Part shown: in pieces, positions 23,517 to 36,782 of the stretch
How positions within the stretch are numbered: position 1 is the stretch's first letter
Layout: each line of letters begins with the position of its first letter
Assembly: GCA_003118195.1 (NCBI GenBank)
Contig: BEXV01000155.1
Coordinates: 68,025-132,024, forward strand
From: Hemicentrotus pulcherrimus
Taxonomy: Eukaryota > Echinodermata > Echinoidea > Camarodonta > Strongylocentrotidae
Direction: 5' to 3'
Length of the DNA stretch: 64,000 nt
The notes under the pieces: generated by a model
Databases searched by the model: none
Told to the model about the DNA's origin: nothing
What the model saw: the letters and a program-made list of their open reading frames with translations, nothing else
Translations under genes and position numbers: made by a program

Positions 23517-26500
23517 AGGCTTCGTCCCAATTTCCAAACTGGATGTTAAAGTACTTGGTTAACAGCCAAACTTCTATTGATTTTTTCACCACTTTCTTAT
23601 CGTCTTGACAATGTTCGTGACACTTTTGACCAAACAACCTCTTGTATCCTACACCACACCCTGAGTTTTTCTTCTACAGTTTCTTAAAAAGAACCAATGA
23701 TAAATTTGCCCTTTGACTCTCAACTTGAAAGGGTGCCCCTCCCACCATCTTACTAATTGCTCACACCAAACTATCAAAATCACCATTCACCTTGTGTTGA
23801 CCTTCGTAATTAAGACGTCACCTTGTCAATGCAAGAAGGAGTGGGTTTTAATGATTACTGTATATATAAACTGAATTAATCTTATTTAAACTGTAAAATA
23901 TAACTGTGATGAATTACGCAACCAAGACTAAGAAACTTGAGTTTGAAGTATCCTTTTCCTTCCCAAAAGCTCTAAACAAATGTTCTCCTGTTTACTTCTT
24001 TTATGTTACTTATCCATTTGTACACTGCTAGATTGCATAATAGATCTTTTAAATATTGGCAAACTTTTGGTATCCGCTTCTTAGATTTGTGATAAAAGCT
24101 TTCTGCAAATATTGAATTTCCATTTGCTTTTTCCTCTGCTATGTATATCTGGTATTTCCTGCAGGCTCTCAAAGGAGCATTTATAGTCCTTATATAAACA
24201 CCTAGTTGGTGTTATAAACACCAAATAAGTGTTTAGAACTGTCATATAACCATCTACCTTGGTGTTACATAAAAAAAAGAATACGGTCACAAATAGCATA
24301 TATATGTAGGTCTATTATGTAATCTTGTTCACCCATTGAACTGTGTTGCAGAAAAACTTATAGAGTCCACTTCAGCAAGCAAGAACATTTAATTTCAATG
24401 CTCATCAAAATGCAAGCCAGTGATCATGCCTCGATACAACAAAAAGATTTATCTAAAAAAAAAGAGGAAACTTTCAAAAGTGGAAGCTGTATTCCTGAGA
24501 CCTTCAAACTTTCATCAGAAAGAAACATTTGTACTTCCTACTCCAAATAGGAAGTTAGTCACTTCCCATCTAGAGGATTTCACTTTAAATCTCTCAGTTT
24601 ATTTTAGTCTGAAAACCTTTGCTAAAAATGTCAAGCTATTTCAGACAAGATCTCCCAATGAAACAAAACACCACTTTGAGCGTGGAGCTAGGGAACAAAG
24701 TGCGTCTTAAGACATCGGGGGTAAGGCATTAATCTGCAGAAAATTTGACTGCAGGAAATAATTAGGTTTGCATATTTGTTGCCAGGGAGACGAGATTTAA
24801 CATGACTTAATGCTCTGCTCAATGGAAGACAGCTGATAAGCTCAACTTGCCAAGAATGGAAAATATAATTAGTGGGTTAAAAGGGGATAGCACCAGGCTA
24901 CGCACAGGATCATTGGAATGATGTCAGACCTGATAGTCATGTCAGATTCTTCTCTCGACTGTCAATCTTCAACCCACTCAGAAATAAAGACAAACTGACA
25001 GTATACCCAGGTGGGCTATTTGTAGTGGCGCCGAGGGGCGATAATCATGACATTTGTTGATATGAACCTGATATTTAAGTATTTTCCTCATAGCAAATGG
25101 ATTTGTGAATGACCTTTAAAACAAAATTAGTACAACCTGGTATCATTAAATAAAACTCAGGTTAAGGTTATAGCAAATAGCATATAAAAACTTTACAGAC
25201 TGTTTCTGAGAACAATTTGCAGTAGTTACAATTGGCTTCCTCTACTATAGGTTCCAGTCCAGAATGTCACGAGCAAACAAAATAATGCAATTCGCAAGCC
25301 TTCACACTCAAACACTAACTCTCGTACATTGGTGTTAATGAAAACTGCTAGATGGTATAATTATGCTGATTATACTGACACCAAAACAATCATGTCCTCA
25401 AAGTGCCAGATAGTGATACAGGTGTCACCACAGGAAAAAAAGGGTTACTTTTGTTAAGGGGAGGGGTCATTTGCCAAAGCAACATATGTAGTAAATGTTA
25501 TTATAAATTTCTTCAATGAACACAATAGCCAAGCTTACTTTAGAAATGTATAGCCTTTAACAGTTCTCTGAGGAAACTACACATACATCCCACAAAACCC
25601 ACACAGTCTAGACTTTAATCTTATTTTTTACCAAACCTTCAAATTTGTTCTCTTGAATAATTGTTATCCTACATGTATAGACCAAACCCCTAACTAGCCT
25701 CTATTTTCCCTTTCTACAATATTAGCCAAGCATGGACAGTGTGTCCATTGTCTTTCAGTGACCGTAGCTGTTTGCTTCTAACTGTACGGCTTTTCACAAA
25801 CTATTCAATAGATTGAAAGTCCTCTTAGCCTCTACTCAAATATCCGATCAAGAGTTTGGTGCTCTCAAATAACAAATCAAACTCAAAATCTCTTCCAGCA
25901 TTAAAAAAAGGAAGGAAGCTGATAGAGAGAGGGAAAGGAGGAAAACAAATGCAAAATTATGCTACTAAAATGGAGGTGAGAAATATTAACAGCAAGGGAC
26001 AGAAATAAGAAAGAGAGAGGATAGGAAGAGGGAAAAGATGACTTAGTATCGGTATATGTGCTGAAATGAAAATAAAGGATTTTATTCTTGACTGCACCTA
26101 GAATGCATGTAGCATAACATATCCTCTCGTAAGAAAGTCTCAAGGACTAGATATCTAGTTTCCGTTTGAAACTAGACAAAAAAAGCCAAGAGTTTGGACA
26201 GTGACATTATTACTAGTAGGCCTACATATATATAGCAAGTAAAGAGGTTACATTTGATACATCTATAGGGTTTCAGCTTGAAGAGGATAATAATCCAGTA
26301 AAGAATAAATGAATATGACCACTTTAAAAGTCTTTCATATCAAATAAACAATAACAGTGAAGCAACAAGAATTGACTTACATACACATGGAATTTAAACA
26401 GATAATTGGAGAGGAAAAACGAAGCAAATCAAGCAAAAAATAAAAAGATGATGAAACAAAATAAATGTTGTTATAATGAAATGAGAAAGATGGATCTCAC

Positions 26501-26531
26501 CAATAACTTGGACAACATAATCGAGCTTCAT
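26501..26531 (-). CDS. MACF1: Possible minimal alternative first exon (MKLDYVVQVI)
   Basis: Ten codons plus one base. ATG at 26531 has A at -3 and A at +4 (AAGATGA), and the donor ATTG|GTGAGA leaves phase 1, matching exon 21. The 5' leader would extend right toward a CpG-rich patch at about 26735-26870. The upstream frame is open back to a TGA near 26654 but has no earlier ATG; its hydrophobic translation is therefore probably untranslated. The call rests on phase, donor strength, Kozak context and the CpG patch. It could be a chance combination. Confidence 0.35.
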
Positions 26532-26734
26532 CTTGAACCAACAACTCCTAAACCACCAGGATGAACACACAGACAACCCTAAAAACACAACAGCTCCATA
26601 TAGATGATGCCTTTGACAAATCCTCAAGAACCAATCAACCAAATATGGTTGTCAAGGGTCAACAGTCCCTCATATTGAGAAGTGTGTCAGGCCAGGGAAA
26701 CAGATAAATGATATTCTAAACTTGCAAGACCATC

Positions 26735-26870
26735 TCCGCGGACCAAGGACCAAGCACGCTCGCTGAATGATCGAGGGAGGAGAATGGGAAAACCGTCCCG
26801 CCGTCCATTATTGAGGCGATTACCATAAAGACTACAGGCATCTAGAAAAGCATGTAACTGTAGCTGTCGA
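26735..26870 (-). promoter_or_regulatory. CpG-rich patch upstream of the 26.5-kb first-exon candidate
   Basis: The patch contains CCGCGG, CACGCTCGCTG, ACCGTCCCGCCGTCC and GGCGATT in an otherwise CpG-poor intron. It sits about 200-330 bp upstream of ATG 26531 in the sense of transcription, a typical promoter distance. No TATA box is evident. Confidence 0.3.
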
Positions 26871-28484
26871 CTGGCGTTATGTTACATCATTTATCTCACC
26901 ATCCTGAGCTCAGTCAATGCTCTGCATCTGGGAATCTACTTATATTGTGCAGATGAATGCCTGAAAACCATATAAGGGAGATGCACAAATCAACGCTTTG
27001 TAAACCAGTTACCAGATAGCTCTTCTTATAACCGCAGTTCATAATTTACACAGGTGAAAATGCCATCATAATGGAACGTTACAGTCTCGGATGCTTAACA
27101 CAACATCAACTAGAATAAAGTTTATGCTACACCTCAATTTGCTTTCAGAATTGCCTTAATCTAGTAATAGTAACAATAAAGGATTATAGAATTCAAATTG
27201 TGAAATAGCCCAAAACATTACACAATTTTCACATTGTCTGCCTTTTCACAAGCCTTATTAAATCAATAATGCTTTTATTCAATTAAATATTAACTGACTA
27301 TCAAACCTTATAGAACTTTTAATTAATTTGTTAGGTGTTATCCTCTCACCCCAATCAAAAAAAGATCATTAATTTTAGAAAAATAAAATAAAAGGAGAAA
27401 GATGTGTCAATACAATGACGAATGATAATTTTGTGAGCAGGTAAAATATTACCAATTTGGAAATATACTTGAATGTCTGACTGTTGAATACATAATCTTA
27501 CAGTAGTTTAAATGCAAACATACTTTATTGGCCAATTGCTCTGGGTACTTATGCGTCCCTTTGAAACTAAGTGTTTACTCAAACGACATACGTCTTCAAT
27601 CAATTAATTGACTTTTCCTCTGCAAAGAATACTTCAGTTGAGGGGCTTAAAAGCAACTATGTATAGCTACATGTAACATAAAGAGATGGTGGAGACGTTC
27701 ACATATGCCTTGAAATCTAATCATATTAATCTTGATTGGAAGGGCTACTGCGTTATGGCCCTTGGCTTAAGATTGGCTAAGATTGCCTGGCATTGCAACA
27801 GGGAACAAATGAAGCCAGACTAATGTCAAAATGAGAATTCCATTATAAGTTGCAAATCTGGAGCAAGAAGGTATCCAGGAAGTTTGGAAACAGATTCATA
27901 TGTGAGCACTCCATATGCTCGGGTAAGAGATGACACAATTTACAAATGTCACTTGAGTAAACTTCTTTCTCTGGGCCATTCAAGAGCAAGTCAAATTGGT
28001 TTATGTTCCTCCCCTTCTGAAAGTAGCCCCTCATCTGTTTATTAACCCCTCAGCTCCCATTGTTACATAATCTAAAAGGCAAATAGTGTTGGGTGCCTTT
28101 CTTTTATTTTGGAACAATGACTGAGCCACTGTATGGCAGTCGATCAACTGAGATGACTGATTATTTATTCATGAGAACAAAAGAAAAAAAGGGTTCGAGG
28201 AGTTAGCATTGATTACACTTATATACAAAACTTATTAGAATTTCAATAGCTTTACCAATATCATGTACAATAGGCCTATATCCTTTATAATTGGTTTGAT
28301 AATGCTGCATGATTGCATCATAACAGTACTGCATCAATAATAATAATATTTGACAGGTATCTGCCCCCCCCCCTACCAACAAATACTGCAGACTAGATAA
28401 AATATAATAGATATAGATAATAAATCATATATCTTTCCATCTCTTCCCAATTTTTGCACAAGAACAGAGAAACCATTCCCATAT

Positions 28485-28904
28485 TTCAATCTCCGTATAC
28501 CCCAAGACATAATATATCAATCATATAGAACAGATTCAAGTCACAATTATTTATGACCCTTCATCCCCCTCCCCCATAAAAAGACATTTGTTGAAAATTT
28601 AGTGCATAATTCGTGAATATGATATCATATATTCAAGTTTCAAGTTTCAAGTTTTATTTATCTTTCTTTCATAGCACACTTTACAAATATGACATTAATA
28701 TTACAAGTTTACAGAATATGGCGTTACAAAGGAAAGATGAGGTGACCTTGGTTGNTTCAATCTCCGTATACCCCAAGACATAATTTATCAATCATATAGA
28801 ACAGATTCAAGTCACAATTATTTATGACCCTTCATCCCCCTCCCCCATAAAAAGACATTTGTTGAAAATTTAGTGCATAATTCTTGAATATGATATCATA
28901 TATT
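28485..28904. repeat. 149-bp duplication flanking a single N
   Basis: 28485-28633 and 28756-28904 are almost identical (AATATAT/AATTTAT and TTCGTG/TTCTTG differences). Between them are 121 bp of repeat-like sequence (TCAAGTTTCAAGTTTTATTT) and one N at 28755. This is probably two haplotypes placed in tandem by the assembler. Confidence 0.8.
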
Positions 28905-31076
28905 GCCATATTCAATTTCCTCCCAAACATCAATCACATCACCCCTTAACCCCCAGACTTTAAGAGCGATCCTACTCCCGTATATTGACCCCTGAACCCT
29001 ATTGCATTCACACTGGTACCATAAAGCATCTGGCGCTCATCTGAACCCCCCTCCCCCACCCCATCACTGGATGTTGATTGAAAATGTGTTGATGTACACA
29101 CAATGGCCAGACCAGACAATAGTGGAATTTAGATTGGATGATCATCCTCAAAATGATCTACATGTTAAGTTCAATTAAGAGAGTACAAACTTATTTTAAG
29201 GGGGAAATATTTGTTAAGATTTAATAATATTTTAATTTGATTCAATTTTACTTTCCCCACCAACAAATGTGCATGAACCGATCAAGCACTCCAGCCAGTA
29301 CACAGAGGAAAGGGAAAGTGATACATCTTCTCATAATATGGGTAAACTAACATTTTAATGTATGTGCAAGCATTGAGCACACATATCAATAAATGTTCCC
29401 ACAATACTTAACATGATACAGCCTCTGTTTTTGCAAGAGACACACTTCTCAATGCCCGGCAGCCATTGCAGAGTGTCAAATTTGTTATCCTGTCCGTTTC
29501 CATGGCAATGGACTCACAAATGCAGGTGACTTTTCACCCATGTGCCCATTTCATTTTTCCATTTGCCTACGAACCCTGGAGGCCTTTCAACCTTAGCAGA
29601 GAATACAAAATAGAGACAAAAAGAGGCAACTTGGGATGACAAATTTATGTAGATGTCATTGCTGATATGCAAAGAGCTAGTATATATGACACTCTACCGT
29701 CATGATAATAAGATTCTGATGTACATGTATTACTTGATTCCCAATGAAATTTCTCCATGGATATTCGATCCTCATCCATTACTGTGTGTGAGGCATCTCC
29801 ATTGTGGTCTACAGTACAAGGAGATGATACACAGAACAACATGTACAATGTAACAATTATATTTACCTTTATTTTCTTTGCTGGCAAACAGAGTAAAATT
29901 TACATTTTAGCTAATGATCGAGACCTCATTTTTTAATTTTCCATTTTAAAAGTGAGCTTTCCTTTTAGGAATATGTACCCGTTTCATTTTTCAAACAAGG
30001 ATTCTCCCTCTATTTTTTTAGAGCTCTTTGGGGGATTTTCATGCTCTCTTGTTACCATAGAAATGCTAGATCAGAATGTATACACATTTACCATAAGGAC
30101 AGAAGGATTAACAAACAGGCCGGATTCATTTCTCAAGAAAAAAGACTACATCTGAAACGAAAGCAGCATTTACCACTGAAGCCTTACAAGAATATCCTTC
30201 ATGAATAAAGACTCCACTACCTTATTATATAAGTGCACTGTATCTTTATATTCCTATGCTACTTCTAAAGACATACAAGTACGGATGCAGTAGGAATATC
30301 TATGGCCTCTTGCTATCAAAAAGAGCTTCCTTTCAGTAATAACAAGAGGACTGGTAAGGGGTTTCAGCCTATGATTTTACAAATACAGCTACCTACATGT
30401 ATGAGGCTAAATTCAAAATGTTACTTACAAGCCCAGAATCTACATTCAGATTCAGACTAGGTTTAGGGAAGGGGCTCAATGTAATGTTGGTTGAAGGGTT
30501 GAAGTTTGGAAGTTGGTGGTTCTTGAAAAGGACAACAGATAAATTGCCGCTGAAGCATGCGTAGTATAAATGAACATTATATGATGATATCATGATGTGA
30601 TTGTGATTCTGATTTATAGGTACAAATAGTCTGTCAAGGAGTGAAGTCAGGAATTCGGTTATTGATTTTTAATTTTGTTAAAGTGACCATGCAGCCATTA
30701 TTCCTGGAGCATGTGTGTATACACTCTGTACTGAGTTTATTCATTTCCATTCTGATTAGTATATGAACACAAGGTTCAAAGAACCGTGCTTCAGAAGCTA
30801 TTCTATTCCTATTGACGAACCTCCTTTGCAAACTGACTCCCGGCCTTGGGGTAGCTAATTACTCATAATGATAGACAAGGCACGATCTCTGCAAATCTAT
30901 CTTTGTCTATAGCCCTGTTCAGATTGGAGGAATATCATATCAAAGTCGTATAAAGAAACGTTAAATTAAGAATCATTGCACAGCAAATGGGGCATACACA
31001 CTTTATATTACATTTCATTATACGATGTTTCAACTAGGAAATAACTAATTACTTATCTATAGTTGAGTTATACAGA

Positions 31077-31390
31077 TTTTGTACAGTCATATGATGCATG
31101 CTGGTAGTCCAAAGAGATATCTCTTTGGATAGTCTAAACATGCAGTAGTATCTGTGTGTTTGTACATGTATGTATACAAGTTATCCCAACATGTTTTGTT
31201 CAAAACATGACTCTAACATGCATATTGATATACATGTAGTATACAATGTTTCGATTTACAATGTTAAGACTAGAAAAATGTTAATGATCTAATAACCATA
31301 AGGTTTTTGTACAGCCATACAATAAATGTTGGTCAGTCTGAGCGTGGGTGTCTGTGAGTTAGTATGTAAACAAGTAACCCAAACATTACG
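31077..31390. repeat. Diverged direct repeat, spacing about 220 bp
   Basis: TTTTGTACAGTCATATGATG ... ACAAGTTATCCCAACAT is echoed by TTTTGTACAGCCATACAATA ... ACAAGTAACCCAAACAT. Confidence 0.5.
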
Positions 31391-34300
31391 CCCCCATCTG
31401 TTTTACCTTTTGTTCCTCTGTATGACTAATAGGAATTCCATTCTTGTGTGATAATACATGTAAGATCAATTCATAGCTTCCGCAGAAGTCATATAGGCCT
31501 ACACATATGGAACACATCTCATTGTTGCTTCCTTTTTGTCTATTTTCTCTTTCTAGTTCATGTGCATGTCAGCTTTATTAGACCCAAGTCACTCAAGTTA
31601 CCAAGCAAATTAACCATTTAAATATTAAAACGTGCTCGTTATTATTATCTAAACAGCATAATTTCAATACTGTGTCAGAAATTATAATAATATTTTGTAC
31701 ACTTTTCTTCTTCTCAATAACAAACTTTATTTCAGCCTAAACTAACTTTCAAACTACATTTTACAGAACACGTATATCTTATGTTGAATGAATAGAAAAT
31801 GGATTTGAAAACACATCTGTGAGTACTTGTGATGCCAGTCAAACAAAACGATTCTTAAAACACATTCATTTATTTCATTTAGTCTGAAGAAGAAAAAAGA
31901 ACTCAAAAGAGATCTGTTTATGCATGATATGCAAACTCAAATATTTTTGAAAGATAGCATACAGATATAATTTAGGCTACAACTAATAATCAAGGTACAT
32001 GTAGTCTAGTCATATGAGCTTGCGCGTCATGTATTTAGCTCATACAAGCAGTAGTCTCTGTGAAAACAACACAAGTTTTGATCAATCAGCTGTAGACACC
32101 GATCCTCTAACACGTTTCAATGTCGGCTTAACCTCTTTCCTATATTTAGGGTTTGGGTAGGGTTGGGTTGGGTTTGGGTTTTTGGGGAGTGGGGAATAAA
32201 ATAAAGAATAAGCTAGACTAGCTGTCTGGATTATGGTACTCAGTGTAGTTTGATTTTATAACATGCATTGTCAATCGCGCACACTTTAGTTAAATCACAT
32301 ATGTATACAACTATGTTTGTCCATGCTTAATTACCAGAAATTGCTCTACTGGTATTTACATAAATATACATGTAGGCCTACGTCAATAGTGATTGACAAC
32401 TTTAATCTTTCAGAAATTGAATTTCCTCCTCATGCTTTTGTTGTATTCTACCAATCACAACATTTAATGTCTTCTTTATTCATTTTTTCACCCCTCAAAG
32501 CCAAATAACGCTAAACAATTTTTACAATGACTCTTATCCCAAGCATCCAGACACCCTACAGTGTAGTCACAATCACACTACAGGTAGGTATTTTGTTAGT
32601 CATGTATCTAGTCATGCAATGACCCATAATTCTGTTATGGCGAGACGGGTGTTCCTCATAACTCTCACTTTTAAGTTTTTATATATTGTCCCTCTCTCTC
32701 TCTTATTCAATAAGTCAATACCATTTTACAGCTGATACAGCCTGTATATTGTCTGCTACATGCCAGAAGGCACCAACAAAAAGTGTATGGTTAAAAGGCA
32801 AAAATTAAAGTTCTACTGGCTCTCAAACAGTGTATTTTTAGAGGGCTTTGCATGGTCGAGACTTTGTTTCAAGAGTTAGATGCACCTCTGTGAACAGCTC
32901 ATAAAAAGGAGTTTATCTCACTACTTATAAAAGTACTGAAATATGGGCCAACAGAATACCTTGTGCATTTGGACGATATGCTGACAGAAACAACAAATTT
33001 GTTTAGAATATTGGACATTCTACTTTGTTACCTTGTGATGAATTATCACAACAAAAGCACCAACAAATACGTAAGTATTTTTTTTTTTAAGAATTTCAAA
33101 TTTAGGTCCCAAAGTCAAGGAACTTTTATCACTGTTAATGTTCCATTTATATTTCTTTATGGCAATGACACAACATGGATTGATACATTTTTAAGTTGAG
33201 ACATTTTGATGACAGGAAAACATCAAATTTGGAGAGAGTGTCTGGCAATAAATTAATAGCCCCCATGAGGACCATGACACATGAATGTCTGTCTGCTGTG
33301 GTAAGAACCATACTGGGTGTGCATGCCTGAGGCACCAACTAATAACCATGTGGTTTATGTTCCCTTTGTCAAAACCAGGGGGCTTTCATAACTGTCCCTA
33401 AATTTCACTTCCCTTTCGTCACCCTTTCAGAGTTATCAAGGCATATACTTGATTTCTTGATCAATCTGTATGTCAGGCAAAAATCTCAGCCAAAGTGCCA
33501 AGACAAGACTTAATCCTCGAAATGGCACATATGTCACCAAATAGATATTTTGAAGAAAAGGCTTCTTTGCATGGTTTGTATTGCTGCTATGTCAGACAAG
33601 TAATACCCCGTACAGGGCCTTTTCCAACTGTTGTCAAGCTGCATGCATCCCACAGGGAACATTCAAATGGAACACTTTTTTTTGCGTTGTTGACGTGTCA
33701 AGTACATGTCGCTAAAATAGGAAGTTTCACCATTTTTAAACGGTGTATAGGGGTTAAAATAAATTCAATACACAAGAAGCCATTTTTACTGAACTGCAAG
33801 ATTTGATTCGTTTGAAGTGTACTAAATTTAACAAAAATGAAGGTCCATGGTTGTATACTGTAAAGCAGTAAGCCAGCACTATATGCATTTCAAATACTTT
33901 CGCATGAAAATATTATATATTTTTCATTCCATAAGCCAAGGTGACATTTCAACTAATACTGGTAGATACCAAATTTTGAGTATTGAGTATAAAGATAAAA
34001 TTATGATTTTATTCATGCAAATTTGGACACAATAATCGTATTCATTGACTCAATACATCGCGTGTGCATAATCCACACACTGCATTTCCAACAATGTCCG
34101 TGATCCTATGTCAGACAAAAAATTGGTATGAATTATTCATGGACTTTGAACAGTGGTGTAATAATGCCAATAGAAAACTCCCCTGCAAATGAACTATTTT
34201 TAGTATTTATCAACAAACAGGTCTTGCCAATCTACTGTGTATAGTGAAGCATGCAAGATTAAATATCTGGCCTAGAAGTTCCAGAATTTGACCGCTAGTC

Positions 34301-35179
34301 CAAATTCCATCCACATTGCAATTGTGTGCGTGATAAGACACTTTATATTGTTTTGTTTACTACTAACTAGATGACAGGTTTAATTTATCTCTATAAATCC
34401 AAAGTAGATCATTTAAAAGCCCATATCAAACATTCACAAGATTACACAGATTAGATGTTATCACGCAAAATATTTTTTTCTTAGTTATTGCACACTCTTC
34501 TGATCATGAATAAAACTGCAAGAGTTTCAAAATGCAGCTTTGATTGTTTTAGAAATTGAAATTCTTTAACGGTATACCTAAGCACAGAAAGAGATTGCAA
34601 TCCAAATTACAAAAATTGGATTGTGAGATTGAAGTGCAAGAATTCAAAAGAATACTGGAAAAATGAAAGAAAGACTAAAGCCAAGTTAGAACATGTTTTA
34701 AAGGATGAGTATAAATGAAAAAGAGATTCACATGAAATTGTATGTCTTTAGGATTGACCTGTACACTAATAATAATGATCTACAAATATAGGTTCTCCTG
34801 CTGCATGTACAATACAATGTATTCCAGCCAAATTTGCATCCTCAATTCCCAACCATCATCTATTCAATTATACAATGTACTCGCCATCAATTGCAGAAAC
34901 CCTACAAGTGTGGGCAAGCACAGACTACAATTGTTTTCCTCCTGTTCTAAACCAGTACCGCAAGTGGGAGGTCACAAGTGACATCACACCATCCCGACAA
35001 TCAAAAAGCGCTCTCGCTTGGTTAGTCCACAAAAAAGGAAAATCATCGAGCCGTAAAAACGGATAGGTATTAAGCGGTCCATCACTTTATACACGGGTGC
35101 TTGTCAAATAGTGTATGCTTGCAATCATTTATTGCCCTTGAAATTGTAACAATTTCATATATTTTATCCACAGCACCAG

Positions 35180-35610
35180 CATTATTCATATGAAGCTCTG
35201 AATACTGTAGTTGTAAATACATGTATACCTGTTTATGTATTTATATGATCTACATACATGCAATATGAGCAAGTTGAAAAAAAAATATAATTATTCTAGA
35301 CCGCAAAGAATTATACAAAGGCCTTCAGTTTATAGGTGCATTTATATTATATACTGTATATGATATAACAAAGTAGGAAAAAGGTTATATACTAAACCAC
35401 AGAAAACATGTATTATTCATATTGAAGCCTTGAGTAAATAAAGGTGCATTTATGTGATGTATGTAATAGAGCAAAATTTACAACAAAAGTTTTAATTTGT
35501 ATACTAAACCACAGATAGCGTGCAATGTTCATATCGGAACTCTGAGTAAATAAGGGTGCATTTTTTTATGATGTGTACAATATGTCATGTTTATGTATTG
35601 ACAAATTTGA
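35180..35610. repeat. Diverged tandem repeat, unit about 112 bp
   Basis: ACTAAACCACAGA at 35391 and 35503, each followed by TTCATAT, a GAGTAAATAA run and GGTGCATTT. A weaker third unit starts near 35187. Confidence 0.6.
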
Positions 35611-36269
35611 GAACTATTTGTTATAAGTATGGTGAATAAGGGAGGAGGTGTATAAAATAATAAATCAACCTTGAGATATAAAAAATCATTATGTACTGTT
35701 TGTATTAATGTGAATTGTGTTTGTTCAGACTGTGGTTATTATTAAACAGGGCATGTTTGCTGTGGGCCAGTACAATATCTTGTATCTTGTATCTTTAAAC
35801 AGATAATGTAGACACAGTTATATACAATGTTTGTAAACATGAGCAAGCACAGCATTTGATCTACAATCCTCAGGACTTTTATGGTGCCATTGTCAATAAA
35901 GACCTTTTTAAAAGGTTGTGATACCGGTAGTTTTATAAGAAACATGTGATTTACAGTGAATTATATTGTTACCAGTATGTACATTGCTGAGTATTTATTT
36001 AAGATGTGGTGGCGCTGAATCATAGTACAAGAATCACGGTTTACAACCTCATATTACCTTAGGATATCATATCTTGCTTAACACAAATTACAGATATGTT
36101 AACAATATACTTTGGACTTTGAAAGTGCATTGAGGAATACACTCCTTGTGATATCATAAAAATATACTTCAATACTTATTCAACTTTGTCAAGAGTTGGA
36201 GTTTCAAAGAGCATAAACTAATGAACATGTAGTTGTACAATGCATATTTTTTCTTGGTAATACTGTATT

Positions 36270-36295
36270 TCATCATCATCATCATCATCATTAAG
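36270..36295. repeat. (ATC)n microsatellite just downstream of the Ig exon donor
   Basis: CATCATCAT trinucleotide run about 60 bp past the donor of the Ig exon. Confidence 0.9.
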
Positions 36296-36352
36296 TGACA
36301 GGTCTGTAACGGACAATCAGCAGTCATGACCCTTTTTTGTTGTTGTACATAC

Positions 36353-36782
36353 CTTTTTTAAAGACAGTAAGATGGGCATCTGTTTCCACGGTTGCTAGAT
36401 AGTTTTTCACTTTAGCTGTGTATTGAGCTGTATCATTCACAGTCACATCACATAGTACTAACATACTTTCAACCTCGTTTGTATAAACTAAACATCGGTC
36501 ATTCCTTTCAACTTCTGTATCCTCCTTAAACCACGTGACCTCCGGGGACGGATATCCGTAATAGTGACAATCGAAAACGACGACGTCTCCTTCATCGACT
36601 TCTGCGTCCGCGATCTCCCGCGAAAAGCGCGGCTGTCGCTCGGGCCATCGTTTTTGTTGGTATCTGCCAAGTTTTCTGGACGTGATTTCTATTTCCATGG
36701 GAAGGCCCATTGGCCCACGTATAATCTGTTTCCTGCGCGAGATTGGCGAATCTTCGGGTTCGCGTATGTCGCCCATTGTCAT
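36353..36782 (-). CDS. MACF1: Candidate alternative first exon: single Ig-domain N-terminus
   Basis: 430 bp, 143 codons plus one base. The ATG at 36782 has an in-frame TAG two codons upstream, so translation should begin in this exon. The donor AAAG|GTATGT leaves phase 1, as exon 21 requires. Residues 1-50 are basic (SRRKQIIRGPMG, SRKLGRYQQKRWPERQ). Residues 51-141 are an I-set-like Ig domain: PRFSREIADAEVDEGD, Cys72, Trp84 (TWFKED) and the D-T-A-Q-Y motif at 117-121. The usual second cysteine is Ala123, as in many intracellular muscle Ig domains. Exon base composition is much more CpG-rich than the intron around it. Joined to exon 21 it would give an Ig-capped rod. I know of no spectraplakin with this domain. 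It could instead be a separate small gene, but the shared strand and phase argue against that. Confidence 0.75.

Larger units (their letters stand above)
18500..26500 (-). other. 40-kb intron, segment 2
   Basis: About 8 kb between the N gap and the 26.5-kb first-exon candidate. It holds MITE copy 2, the TTAACCC element copy B, GA/TC microsatellites, the 182-bp tandem repeat and the 75-bp duplication. No spectrin-like coding sequence was found on either strand. Confidence 0.7.
26532..36352 (-). other. 40-kb intron, segment 3
   Basis: It includes the CpG patch and possible leader of the 26.5-kb candidate, the haplotype-like duplication at 28.5-28.9 kb and tandem repeats at 31.1 and 35.2-35.6 kb. 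Open frames at 33495-33806 and 34742-35066 are short, unrecognised and unsupported. Confidence 0.7.

Noticed and set aside
24420..24710. 96-codon plus-strand frame
   Set aside because: Lysine-rich, unrecognised, no splice or promoter context; likely chance.
33495..33806. 103-codon plus-strand frame
   Set aside because: No recognisable domain and intron-like composition.
28320..35610. CRISPR-like or phage/bacterial features in the tandem repeats
   Set aside because: Units are diverged, contiguous and A+T-rich without spacers; the window is plainly an intron-containing animal gene.
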